Notes under the pieces: model-generated
The model's database searches: none
What the model was told of the DNA's origin: nothing
The model's input: the letters and a program-made list of their open reading frames with translations, nothing else
Position numbers and translations under genes: made by a program
Shown here: positions 26,752 to 32,131 of the stretch, one piece after another
Layout: the number at the start of each line of letters is the position of its first letter
How positions within the stretch are numbered: position 1 is the first letter of the stretch
Source: Sulfurimicrobium sp.
GTDB lineage: Bacteria; Pseudomonadota; Gammaproteobacteria; Burkholderiales; Sulfuricellaceae
DNA length: 32,131 nt
Assembly (NCBI GenBank): GCA_030690835.1
Contig: JAUYFW010000188.1
Span: 1 to 32,131, forward strand
Direction: 5' to 3'

Positions 26752-26940
26752 CTAGCTGCTGTTGCGCCGCGCCCAGTTGAGTATGGCCGCCTCCATGCGC
26801 CCGAAGAGCCCCTTGCCCTCGAAGCGGAATTCCTGACGATAGTGCTTGTGGCCGCAGCCGTCGATGACGATGGGGTCGTCAGGCGGGAAGGCGGGGAAAT
26901 GGAATTCCCGATTGGGGACTTGCTCGCTGGCCTCAGTCAT
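26752..26940 (-). CDS. Small hypothetical protein, last gene of the seven-gene envelope operon
   Basis: A 62-residue soluble protein (MTEASEQVPNREFHFPAFPP...GCGHKHYRQEFRFEGKGLFGRMEAAILNWARRNSS). No known domain; the His/Cys cluster GCGHKHYR is the only notable feature. The ATG at 26940 overlaps the stop of the upstream membrane protein by 8 nt, indicating coupling. Its stop directly abuts the stop of the convergent zinc-ribbon gene. Confidence 0.6.
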   Translation of the reverse strand: MTEASEQVPNREFHFPAFPPDDPIVIDGCGHKHYRQEFRFEGKGLFGRMEAAILNWARRNSS

Positions 26941-27187
26941 CGACAGTGCTCCGGGTGAATTGCTGGATTTCCGCATTTTCCGCCGCATCCTTCTTGAATT
27001 GTTCGATAGCAAGCCGCCCACCGACCATTGCGCCGAGTGTGAATGTCAGCAATGCCCACCCGCCGAGAAAATACACGCCAGCCCCCAAGGCGGCAAGGAA
27101 CAGCATGGCGCTACCCGGCCCTTTGTTGATCGCATAGTTGAACTGGACGAAGCCTGCTACGAAGAACAAAACGGCATGGCCGATCAC
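26933..27187 (-). CDS. Small membrane protein
   Basis: An 84-residue protein with hydrophobic segments IGHAVLFFVAGFVQFNYAI and AMLFLAALGAGVYFLGGWALLTFTLGAMVGG (two or three TM helices) and a charged tail EQFKKDAAENAEIQQFTRSTVDD. It starts with GTG at 27187, overlapping the upstream stop (GTGA). Not recognised. Confidence 0.65.
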   Translation of the reverse strand: MIGHAVLFFVAGFVQFNYAINKGPGSAMLFLAALGAGVYFLGGWALLTFTLGAMVGGRLAIEQFKKDAAENAEIQQFTRSTVDD

Positions 27188-27621
27188 GAGCGGCCCTTCT
27201 CGTCGGTCTTCTTCTCCACCAGGTCGATGAACGCCTGGCTGATCTCCTGATTCATCTCGGTGTAAAGCTTGTGCATTTCCTTGAGGTGGAGTTCCGCTTC
27301 GCTTTCTTCTTCCTCTTTCTCGTATTCTTCATCATCATTCTGGATGGTCGATGGCGATGGTGGACTCTGGCTCAGGCCGTACATCTCGGCCTTCTCCCAA
27401 CTCGACAGGTGGCTCAGGCCCGGCTCCAGCTTTACCCGAATTTCCTCCCGCTCCTGCGCCTTGAGTGCATCCAGATATTCGCCGGACGCGATCAGTTCCT
27501 TGACCGACTGCGGCCAGCCCAATGCCCATCGGTTGGCGATCTCGATAGCCGTGTCGGACATCTGGCCGATGGCCTGCCGTAGTTCCTGCGGATACTGGCG
27601 AGGGTTGTGGATGGGTTGCAT
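27184..27621 (-). CDS. Acidic coiled-coil hypothetical protein
   Basis: A 145-residue soluble protein: an N-terminal helical half (YPQELRQAIGQMSDTAIEIANRWALGWPQSVKELIASGEYLDAL...), then a very acidic stretch (NDDEEYEKEEEESEAELHL) and a helical end (LYTEMNQEISQAFIDLVEKKTDEKGRS). No signal peptide. It lies between two membrane-protein genes with gaps of 5 and -4 nt. Possibly the cytoplasmic partner of the membrane proteins; function not recognised. Confidence 0.7.
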   Translation of the reverse strand: MQPIHNPRQYPQELRQAIGQMSDTAIEIANRWALGWPQSVKELIASGEYLDALKAQEREEIRVKLEPGLSHLSSWEKAEMYGLSQSPPSPSTIQNDDEEYEKEEEESEAELHLKEMHKLYTEMNQEISQAFIDLVEKKTDEKGRS

Positions 27622-27626
27622 GGTCG

Positions 27627-28631
27627 TTATCGCCCAACATTTCTTACCAAGGGAATGCGCCTGTTCAATTCGTCTCGCTTTTCGTTCATGGTCTTCGGGT
27701 CGGCGCCGAGTTCTTGTATCTTGTCAATGGCGGCAAAATCTTCATGGGAAACCGGTGCGGGCGCAAACCATAGCTTGACGGCAATAGCCAACGTAGAGGC
27801 GGCAATGATGCCGAGCAAAGCACGCTCAAGACTGATTGCTGGCAGTTTCATGGTGCTCAGGCGTGCCACAAACTGCGCTGGGGTTGCCAATACCGAGTGT
27901 GCATCGGTGCTGGCAGTGGCTTTGCTTTTTGCCTTCTGCCGCCCGAAATAGACACCCAGTCCCGCGCCGAGCACGGCAGACCAAATCGCTTTTCCCATCA
28001 TCGTTGGGATGAGTTGCTTGAAGGCACCGGGAATTTCTGGCATCAGGGCATCCATGGCAAAGGCCCAGGCAGCAATCACGGCTGGCCCGCCGATGGCGAG
28101 ACCCGCCAGAAAGCCGACGACTTGGCGCCAGAGCTTCAGTTCAGACCTGTTGAGCAGAAAGCCAATAGTCCAGGCACCGCCAAATGCAACTACCTGTAGC
28201 AGGACGCCGTACAGCGTCACGGAGCCTGCGATCAGAGACTGTGCGGAATCGCCGGGCGTCCCCTTGGCGACATTTACCGGTGGTGCAGGTATATCGGGCG
28301 ATACGTCCATTCGCCGCAGGAATTCGGTACGCACTTCGGCGAATTCACTGGTCAGGCCATCTGCCACGACATGCGGGGCAATCCAGTAATCGAAATAAGC
28401 GACCTTGGCTTCGGCCTGCTTGGCAGGGGGTAGTGCCTGGAACTCCTGTTTGGTCGCAATGTCGCGCCACTTCGGAGCTTTGGACAAGTCAGGCAATAGA
28501 TCGCTGGCGGGTGTGCTCTGCGTTGGTGCTTTCGGCGTCTGGTCAAAGAACTTGGACAAGTCCTGACTATCACCCTGGCCGGCAAACACGGGCTGGGTCA
28601 GTAGCATGAAAATCAGGATGAATAGCCGCAT
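27627..28631 (-). CDS. Multi-pass membrane protein with cleavable signal peptide
   Basis: A 334-residue protein. A signal peptide (MRLFILIFMLLTQPVFA) leads to an about 110-residue external part (KWRDIATKQEFQALPPAKQAEAKVAYFDYWIAPHV, resembling the short motif seen in phage and virion-like proteins), then four TM segments at YGVLLQVVAFGGAWTIGFLL, VVGFLAGLAIGGPAVIAAWAF, MMGKAIWSAVLGAGLGVYF and ALLGIIAASTLAIAVKLWF, and a charged end. The start at 28631 is chosen because the signal peptide begins there. Largest member of the operon and its likely membrane core; no family recognised. Confidence 0.7.
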   Translation of the reverse strand: MRLFILIFMLLTQPVFAGQGDSQDLSKFFDQTPKAPTQSTPASDLLPDLSKAPKWRDIATKQEFQALPPAKQAEAKVAYFDYWIAPHVVADGLTSEFAEVRTEFLRRMDVSPDIPAPPVNVAKGTPGDSAQSLIAGSVTLYGVLLQVVAFGGAWTIGFLLNRSELKLWRQVVGFLAGLAIGGPAVIAAWAFAMDALMPEIPGAFKQLIPTMMGKAIWSAVLGAGLGVYFGRQKAKSKATASTDAHSVLATPAQFVARLSTMKLPAISLERALLGIIAASTLAIAVKLWFAPAPVSHEDFAAIDKIQELGADPKTMNEKRDELNRRIPLVRNVGR

Positions 28632-28636
28632 CGCTG

Positions 28637-28981
28637 TTACCGCCGTAGATCGACGTCGTTTTCGCAACTGATGGCCGACGTGCGCGTTTCCGTGTCGCGC
28701 CAGACCATGCAGCGCTTCGATTCAACCATCGGGAAATCTTCCGGTGCCCATGCGGCAGGTAGCGGAACGTCGATGACAAGCAGTTGCCCATGTTGTGTCT
28801 CGAAAACTCTTGTTTCTGCTTTCGCGGAGTTGAGTAGCCGAGCTGCTCTTTCCTTGCGGGTCTGTGCTCTGGCCGCCGCTTCCCGCTCGTTCTTCTTCGC
28901 GGTATCGCTCCACCAGATGAACACAGCCAGTGCCAGCGATCCGATGACAACCCACATGGCGATTTTCTTGAACGATTCCAT
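28637..28981 (-). CDS. Single-TM hypothetical protein
   Basis: A 114-residue protein with one N-terminal TM helix (KIAMWVVIGSLALAVFIWW), a basic coiled segment (KKNEREAAARAQTRKERAARLL) and a small C-terminal domain with two cysteines (KRCMVWRDTETRTSAISCEND) that could form a disulfide outside the membrane. Five nt separate it from the next gene and 2 nt from the previous one. Confidence 0.65.
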   Translation of the reverse strand: MESFKKIAMWVVIGSLALAVFIWWSDTAKKNEREAAARAQTRKERAARLLNSAKAETRVFETQHGQLLVIDVPLPAAWAPEDFPMVESKRCMVWRDTETRTSAISCENDVDLRR

Positions 28982-28983
28982 AC

Positions 28984-29394
28984 CTACCGCCCAACGATGG
29001 CATCCAGAACCCTGCCCTTGTCATCGACGCACACGCCGCCACCGCCCGATCCATCCGACGTGAATTCGCAGCGTAGTCCGCGCCCGGCAGGCGACGACAG
29101 AATGGCCTTGACGCTTGCTGTCCCGCCAGCACTGACGACCGTTCCCGTCATGACGCCGGTTTTCGCGCCGTATTGCTGAATGACTCCGAAGCTGTCGCTC
29201 GACCCAGTACGCACCACTGGCCCGGTGAATTGTTCGCCGTCGATGGTGATGGTCATTGTGCCGGCGCCTGTAGCGCTGCCTTGCACCGTGCCGGAATACA
29301 CCTTGCCAGAGTCGCGCGGCATCATCTGCACGAAGCCGGTACAGCCGGACAAGATCAGGGGAGCAACGCATGCGGCAACGATCATTTTTCGCAT
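28984..29394 (-). CDS. Lipoprotein with Gly-rich beta domain
   Basis: A 136-residue lipoprotein: MRKMIVAACVAPLILSGC (lipobox LSGC), then a beta-rich domain (GKVYSGTVQGSATGAGTMTITIDGEQFTGPVV...FTSDGSGGGGVCVDD) with two later cysteines. The start at 29394 has GAGG six bases upstream; the ATG at 29406 (adding MRYA) overlaps the previous stop as ATGA and is equally possible. Not recognised beyond lipoprotein. Confidence 0.72.
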   Translation of the reverse strand: MRKMIVAACVAPLILSGCTGFVQMMPRDSGKVYSGTVQGSATGAGTMTITIDGEQFTGPVVRTGSSDSFGVIQQYGAKTGVMTGTVVSAGGTASVKAILSSPAGRGLRCEFTSDGSGGGGVCVDDKGRVLDAIVGR

Positions 29395-29402
29395 GGCGTA
29401 CC

Positions 29403-29753
29403 TCATTTCCGTATTTCAATAACTGAGTCGGCTTCCTTGCGAAGCTTCGGACGCTTCAACTCGGCATCATGGGAGTCAAGGCACATGAATTGAACTTCGG
29501 CGGATGGCATCCTTGAGCCAATCAAGGCCTCTACCTGATTCGTGCCTACCACTTGGAAAGTTTTCCCTTGTGAATTGCAAAACTCATTTGCTTCGCGGAA
29601 AACATCAGCTTTAACGCTGGAAGCCGCAACAAAAGCGCCACCCGCACTTTGCTTAGAAATCATGTACGTGTCTTTACCAATGGGCACTGGCCCGCTTGAG
29701 GCGCAACCTGTCAATGACAGCACGCTCAGAGCGGCGACAACGGCCTTTTTCAT
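29403..29753 (-). CDS. Lipoprotein, first gene of the seven-gene envelope operon
   Basis: A 116-residue lipoprotein starting MKKAVVAALSVLSLTGC (lipobox LTGC). The mature part (DTYMISKQSAGGAFVAASSVKADVFREANEFCNSQGKTFQVV...EVQFMCLDSHD) has two cysteines and resembles small periplasmic lipoproteins often seen on integrative elements. The ATG at 29753 suits the AGGGA signal; the ATG at 29759 is too close to it. Divergent from the XRE regulator, which may control the operon. Confidence 0.72.
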   Translation of the reverse strand: MKKAVVAALSVLSLTGCASSGPVPIGKDTYMISKQSAGGAFVAASSVKADVFREANEFCNSQGKTFQVVGTNQVEALIGSRMPSAEVQFMCLDSHDAELKRPKLRKEADSVIEIRK

Positions 29754-29759
29754 GGACAT

Positions 29760-29835
29760 TTCCCTAATGTTCTTGGTGTTGGAGTGGGTATCGTATCCCG
29801 TGGTATCAAGTTCAGCAAGTATTCAGCATGACGGG
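29760..29835. promoter_or_regulatory. Divergent control region of the envelope operon and XRE gene
   Basis: A 76-nt gap between oppositely oriented genes. GTATC occurs three times (in GGTATCGTATC and GTGGTATCAAG), which could be binding sites for the XRE protein. No strong -10/-35 pair is seen by eye. Confidence 0.35.
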
Positions 29836-30081
29836 ATGGCAAGACCATCTCCAATTCATGCTGGCGACCCTGCACTTGTAGGCATCGGGCGGGCTATTCG
29901 CGAACTGCGGTCGACGATCGGGCTGTCGCAAGAGGCGCTGGCCCACGAGGCCGGTGTTGATCGCAGCTACATGGGCGGTATTGAACGCGGCGAGCACAAC
30001 ATGACCATCATCAACCTGCTGCGCATCAGCCGCTGTCTGAAAATCACTGTCAGCGAGCTATTGCACCGGGCGGGTGTGTAG
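29836..30081 (+). CDS. XRE-family helix-turn-helix regulator
   Basis: An 81-residue Cro/C1-type DNA-binding protein: IGRAIRELRSTIGLSQEALAHEAGVDRSYMGGIERGEHNMTIINLLRISRCLKITVSELLH is a complete five-helix HTH_3 domain. The ATG at 29836 is the simplest start; the frame is open upstream into the divergent gene. Its position suggests it represses or activates the envelope operon and itself. Confidence 0.85.
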   Translation: MARPSPIHAGDPALVGIGRAIRELRSTIGLSQEALAHEAGVDRSYMGGIERGEHNMTIINLLRISRCLKITVSELLHRAGV

Positions 30082-30095
30082 CCGATAGTTGCTGG

Positions 30096-30118
30096 AAAGT
30101 CGGCGCTGGCAGGACGGC
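30096..30118 (+). repeat. Dispersed 23-base motif, copy 3 (non-coding)
   Basis: AAAGTCGGCGCTGG, then CAGG, then ACGGC, 14 nt after the XRE stop codon and outside any convincing gene. Confidence 0.85.
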
Positions 30119-30198
30119 GGCAGATTCGATGCCTGAGTGCAGTGCGATTGAAGAGCCGACGAGCCGGGATTACACTGGTCGCCCTGGAGCAATGAACC

Positions 30199-30441
30199 AT
30201 GCCGCCCAACGATCCACCGACAGCAAATCAGCCGCAACCGCCGAGCAATGCATCGGCGGTCATCCCGCATCCCGCGATGACGGAAACGCAGTTGCAGGCC
30301 ATCGAGAGGTGCAAGCGGGAGACCGGAACCGACATGACGCCCATCGTGAATCTGGTGATGCGAATGCGCGAGAACCCAAAGATCGAGCAAGCCTTGACAC
30401 AGGCGATGGCGCAGGTCAAGAAGGATCACGTGCAGGCATAG
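30199..30441 (+). CDS. Small hypothetical protein
   Basis: An 80-residue protein with a Pro/Asn-rich start and a helical rest (TETQLQAIERCKRETGTDMTPIVNLVMRMRENPKIEQALTQAMAQVKKDHVQA). GGAG lies about 10 nt before the ATG. No known domain; the helical part reads like a genuine protein. Confidence 0.5.
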   Translation: MPPNDPPTANQPQPPSNASAVIPHPAMTETQLQAIERCKRETGTDMTPIVNLVMRMRENPKIEQALTQAMAQVKKDHVQA

Positions 30442-30457
30442 CGCCCACGATGCATCG

Positions 30458-30727
30458 CTACTCTCGCCGATCAATTCGGCGCTGGCGGTTCTCGTAATAG
30501 CGGAGAAGAAGTCTGCCAACGGGGAGCAGAACACCACGTTCCAGCAGATCACCCAGCCGGTGCCAGAATCTCAACTGAACGCCCCGGCGAATGTCGAAGG
30601 CGTGACGAGGAAGCGAATCATCCACTGGCGCTCGGTCGGACTCGGGCCAGTGATGAACGGTAGGAATCTGGTCGGCGATCTGCCAGTAGGCCTTGCCGGA
30701 ATTCTCATCAATAGGCGCGTTGGACAT
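30458..30727 (-). CDS. Small hypothetical protein
   Basis: An 89-residue frame (MSNAPIDENSGKAYWQIADQIPTVHHWPE... GVLLPVGRLLLRYYENRQRRIDRRE) with a basic C-terminus. It follows the 63-residue gene by 4 nt, so the two may form one unit. A 13-base partial match to the dispersed motif (30476-30488) lies in its last codons. Not recognised. Confidence 0.45.
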   Translation of the reverse strand: MSNAPIDENSGKAYWQIADQIPTVHHWPESDRAPVDDSLPRHAFDIRRGVQLRFWHRLGDLLERGVLLPVGRLLLRYYENRQRRIDRRE

Positions 30728-30731
30728 GGCG

Positions 30732-30923
30732 CTACTCGGTTGGGGCGCGCATGCGGATGTGGGAGACATTCCCTTCGTCGTCGATGAAGTGGCGGCAAAT
30801 GTTCATCGTCGCCGGTTCTGCCTGCACCTTGTTGCCGGAACGAGGTTCGGCGCGCTGAGCCGGGACGCTGGCCGGTGCAGACCCCTTGGCGAACAACTTG
30901 ATGAAACGCGCGATCAGATTCAT
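30732..30923 (-). CDS. Small hypothetical protein
   Basis: A 63-residue protein: an amphipathic N-terminus (MNLIARFIKLFAKG), an Ala/Pro/Arg linker and NICRHFIDDEGNVSHIRMRAPTE. GGGGG precedes the ATG. Followed closely by another small gene on the same strand. Not recognised. Confidence 0.45.
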   Translation of the reverse strand: MNLIARFIKLFAKGSAPASVPAQRAEPRSGNKVQAEPATMNICRHFIDDEGNVSHIRMRAPTE

Positions 30924-31071
30924 GCCGGCCCCCGTGATAGGAAAACCCTCGCAGGACTCTCTGGGAAGCAGGCCGAGCCTGACTTGATCCAGCCGTTTAC
31001 GAGGACAGCACCGAGCAAGCCCGATGCGCGATCAAGTATAGCTAATGCCAACGGGACTGGCGATAGCGCCA

Positions 31072-31094
31072 AAAGTCGGCGCTGGCGAGACGGC
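31072..31094 (+). repeat. Dispersed 23-base motif, copy 4 (non-coding)
   Basis: AAAGTCGGCGCTGG, CGAG, ACGGC. The preceding AGCGCC pairs with GGCGCT inside the motif, giving this copy a local hairpin. Confidence 0.85.
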
Positions 31095-31230
31095 ACCACC
31101 AACTGACTGCCCGGCGCAGCCGGCCAGCGAGCGCGCCGCAAGGCGAGCAAGCGCGGCCCAACGGTTGAACGTAAGCCACGGGTGCGCAGCACTGGATAGA
31201 CAAATGCACAGCGCCGAATAGCGCAGTTGT

Positions 31231-31454
31231 CCGGGCTGGGGCGCAAGACATAACAGACCATTACCCGAACCCGAGAGGGCGCGCAGCGGCCCAAGCCGGG
31301 AGCAGCTTTGCTGCGGTAGGCGCAGCGGCTTTGGGTAATGCGCTGTTATGTTCAATCGCTTGCGATTTACCCCGGCCCGGCAGTGTGCAATTGAGCGTAG
31401 CGAACCGGGCAGGTTGTTCCCGACGTAGCCGCTGAAGCCGTGGGCGGCTTTTTT
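31231..31454 (+). ncRNA. Candidate structured RNA: large palindrome plus terminator
   Basis: A hierarchical stem pairs CCGGGCTGGGG (31231-31241) with CCCCGGCCCGG (31370-31380, one G-U), ACATAACAG (31248-31256) with CTGTTATGT (31343-31351), and ATTACCC (31260-31266) with GGGTAAT (31333-31339). Inside lies GCAGC-TTT-GCTGC (31302-31314); AATCGC-TT-GCGATT (31354-31367) is an alternative small hairpin. A strong terminator ends at 31454. The 5' end is unknown and could begin near the motif at 31072. No Rfam family is recognised. Confidence 0.5.
31427..31454 (+). terminator. Intrinsic terminator in the gene-poor region
   Basis: AGCCGC (31427-31432) pairs with GCGGCT (31444-31449) around an 11-nt loop and is followed by TTTTTT (31449-31454). 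No protein gene ends here on the plus strand, so it implies an untranslated transcript. Confidence 0.75.
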
Positions 31455-31503
31455 GCCGACGGCGCAAGCGGCGGGCAGTACGCGACCAGGCCAGTCAAGG
31501 CCA

Positions 31504-31526
31504 AAAGTCGGTGCTGGCGAGACGGC
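31504..31526 (+). repeat. Dispersed 23-base motif, copy 5 (non-coding)
   Basis: Identical to copy 4 except T for C at the ninth base (AAAGTCGGTGCTGG, CGAG, ACGGC). It opens the second structured unit. Confidence 0.85.
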
Positions 31527-31561
31527 GATAGCGGGAGAGACAAAGCCAGTGGCGCAGCCTC

Positions 31562-31779
31562 TGGCGTGGTGGAGCACCCGACACGGTAGCCGCCTGCAAG
31601 CCGCAAGCCGGCGAGCAGACTTACCGCTGGCCAGCGCAGTGGCGCAGCGGCGCAGGAGGTGCGGCGGTGATCGGAGGCACGAAGCCAGTGCGCAGGGTTT
31701 GCGCGCTGGCGGGGTTCAGTCCGTGATGCGGTAGCCCGGCAGGCGGCTTGCGACGTCCCGACTATGCCACCACACGCCA
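31562..31779. repeat. Second large palindromic unit
   Basis: Outer stem TGGCGTGGTGG (31562-31572) pairs with 31767-31779 through CCAC and CACGCCA with a two-base bulge; inner stem AGCCGCCTGC (31588-31597) pairs perfectly with GCAGGCGGCT (31739-31748). CGGTAGCC is repeated directly inside (31584, 31730). Smaller hairpins such as GCGCA-GGGTT-TGCGC lie within. There is no T-run at its end. Confidence 0.65.
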
Positions 31780-31868
31780 AAAGCAAGCCGCATGACGGGC
31801 GGTCGGAGGGAAGATTTACCCATGACTACCACTTGCTAGTTGATACCATAATTTGCTACCATGAGGCC

Positions 31869-32123
31869 ATGAAGCGAAAGCACCAGCGCACATTGGAATT
31901 GATCTTTTCCCGGCCCGTTTCGGCGAATGTTCGCTGGGCCGACATTGAGGCGCTGTTCGTCGAGTTGGGCGGGCAGGTGGCCGAGCGGGAAGGATCGCGC
32001 GTGCTGGTGCGTTTGTTTGGCGACAGGCGGGTATTCCACCGACCGCATCCCGAGCCGACTACGGACAAGGGCGCGGTAGAGGCCGTCCGCAAGTGGCTCG
32101 AAGAACACGGAGTGAAACCATGA
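31869..32123 (+). CDS. hicA: HicA-family mRNA interferase toxin
   Basis: An 84-residue toxin of a type II toxin-antitoxin pair, cleaving mRNA when unbound. The sequence MKRKHQRTLELIFSRPVSANVRWADIEALFVELGGQVAEREGSRVLVRLFGDRRVFHRPHPEPTTDKGAVEAVRKWLEEHG has the double-stranded RNA-binding-like HicA fold with the catalytic His in FHRPHP. The ATG at 31869 is chosen by family N-terminus; TGAGG lies close upstream. TTGCTA occurs at 31833 and TTGCTACC near 31853, possible operator repeats. The TGA overlaps the next ATG. Confidence 0.93.
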   Translation: MKRKHQRTLELIFSRPVSANVRWADIEALFVELGGQVAEREGSRVLVRLFGDRRVFHRPHPEPTTDKGAVEAVRKWLEEHGVKP

Positions 32124-32131
32124 ACACCATG
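32120..32131 (+). CDS. hicB: Start of HicB-type antitoxin (truncated by window end)
   Basis: ATG at 32120 overlaps the hicA stop (ATGA) and four codons (M-N-T-M) are visible. HicB antitoxin normally follows hicA in this way; identity is inferred from position only. Confidence 0.55.

Larger units (their letters stand above)
30924..31868. other. Gene-poor structured region before hicAB
   Basis: About 945 nt without a convincing gene. It contains two full copies of the dispersed 23-base motif, two large palindromic units, one intrinsic terminator and three copies of GCGCAGCGGC (31281, 31320, 31642). Long frames on either strand here are Arg/Ala-rich GC artefacts. Confidence 0.7.
21245..32131 (+). 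mobile_element. Integrative mobile element, left part (right end outside window)
   Basis: Directly after ychF the DNA switches to mobile genes: integrase, AlpA-type regulator, primase-helicase, zinc-ribbon protein, XRE regulator, unrecognised cargo and hicAB. No conserved chromosomal gene reappears before the window end. The left boundary is estimated between 21245 and about 21300; the opposite att site is not visible. No conjugation, capsid or terminase gene is seen, so integrative plasmid, satellite or ICE cannot be told apart. Confidence 0.8.

Noticed and set aside
27698-27712. GTCGGCGCCGAG, similar to the dispersed motif
   Set aside because: Only the first eight bases match and the ACGGC end is missing; expected in GC-rich coding DNA.
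31231-31380. Integron attC site
   Set aside because: A long palindrome is present, but the GTTRRRY/RYYYAAC core pattern could not be placed at its ends and no integron integrase is in the window.
31032-31577. 181-codon minus-strand frame and overlapping plus frame at 31453-31734
   Set aside because: They span the palindromes and terminator; translations are Ala/Arg-rich and contain SPAPTF or KVGAG only because both include the 23-base repeat.

Overview
The window reads as a betaproteobacterial chromosome, about 60% GC, probably from the Nitrosomonadales or a neighbouring group. That placement is an inference from gene content and protein style; no 16S gene is present. It has two very different parts.

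Positions 1-21244 are mostly conserved housekeeping DNA. In order they hold the C-terminal part of an EVE-domain protein; ftsY (minus strand); a divergent operon of paired M16 peptidases, rsmD, coaD and a 2[4Fe-4S] ferredoxin; a large dynamin-like GTPase (minus); a minus-strand operon of ABC ATPase, ABC permease, GldG-like auxiliary protein and mutM, joined by stop/start overlaps; then a plus-strand TPR lipoprotein, lolB, ispE, tRNA-Gln(UUG), prs, rplY, pth and a pseudouridine synthase. A small protein rich in Arg-Arg motifs and a Fic-domain protein follow, then ychF. The Fic gene looks like an inserted islet: it has its own AT-rich promoter, a 9-bp palindrome over the predicted transcription start, and related promoter sequences on both sides.

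From about 21245 to the window end is the left part of an integrative mobile element. Just after ychF comes a cluster of CCGGGT-type repeats, then a P4-type integrase, an AlpA-like regulator, a PriCT/Toprim/RepA-type primase-helicase, a TubC-like protein and a zinc-ribbon protein. A tightly packed minus-strand operon of seven unrecognised, mostly membrane or lipoprotein genes (26752-29753) follows, divergent from an XRE regulator. After a few small genes comes nearly 1 kb without convincing genes. It holds two large hierarchical palindromes, the first followed by a strong intrinsic terminator, and then hicA with the first codons of hicB at the window edge. The right end of the element is not in the window.

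The most unusual signal is a 23-base motif (core AAAGTCGGCGCTGG) present five times, always on the plus strand and only in the mobile element. It lies inside two genes and in three non-coding places, two of them introducing the large palindromes. Together with the terminator-bounded palindrome and the seven-gene envelope operon, it is the best candidate for undescribed biology here.
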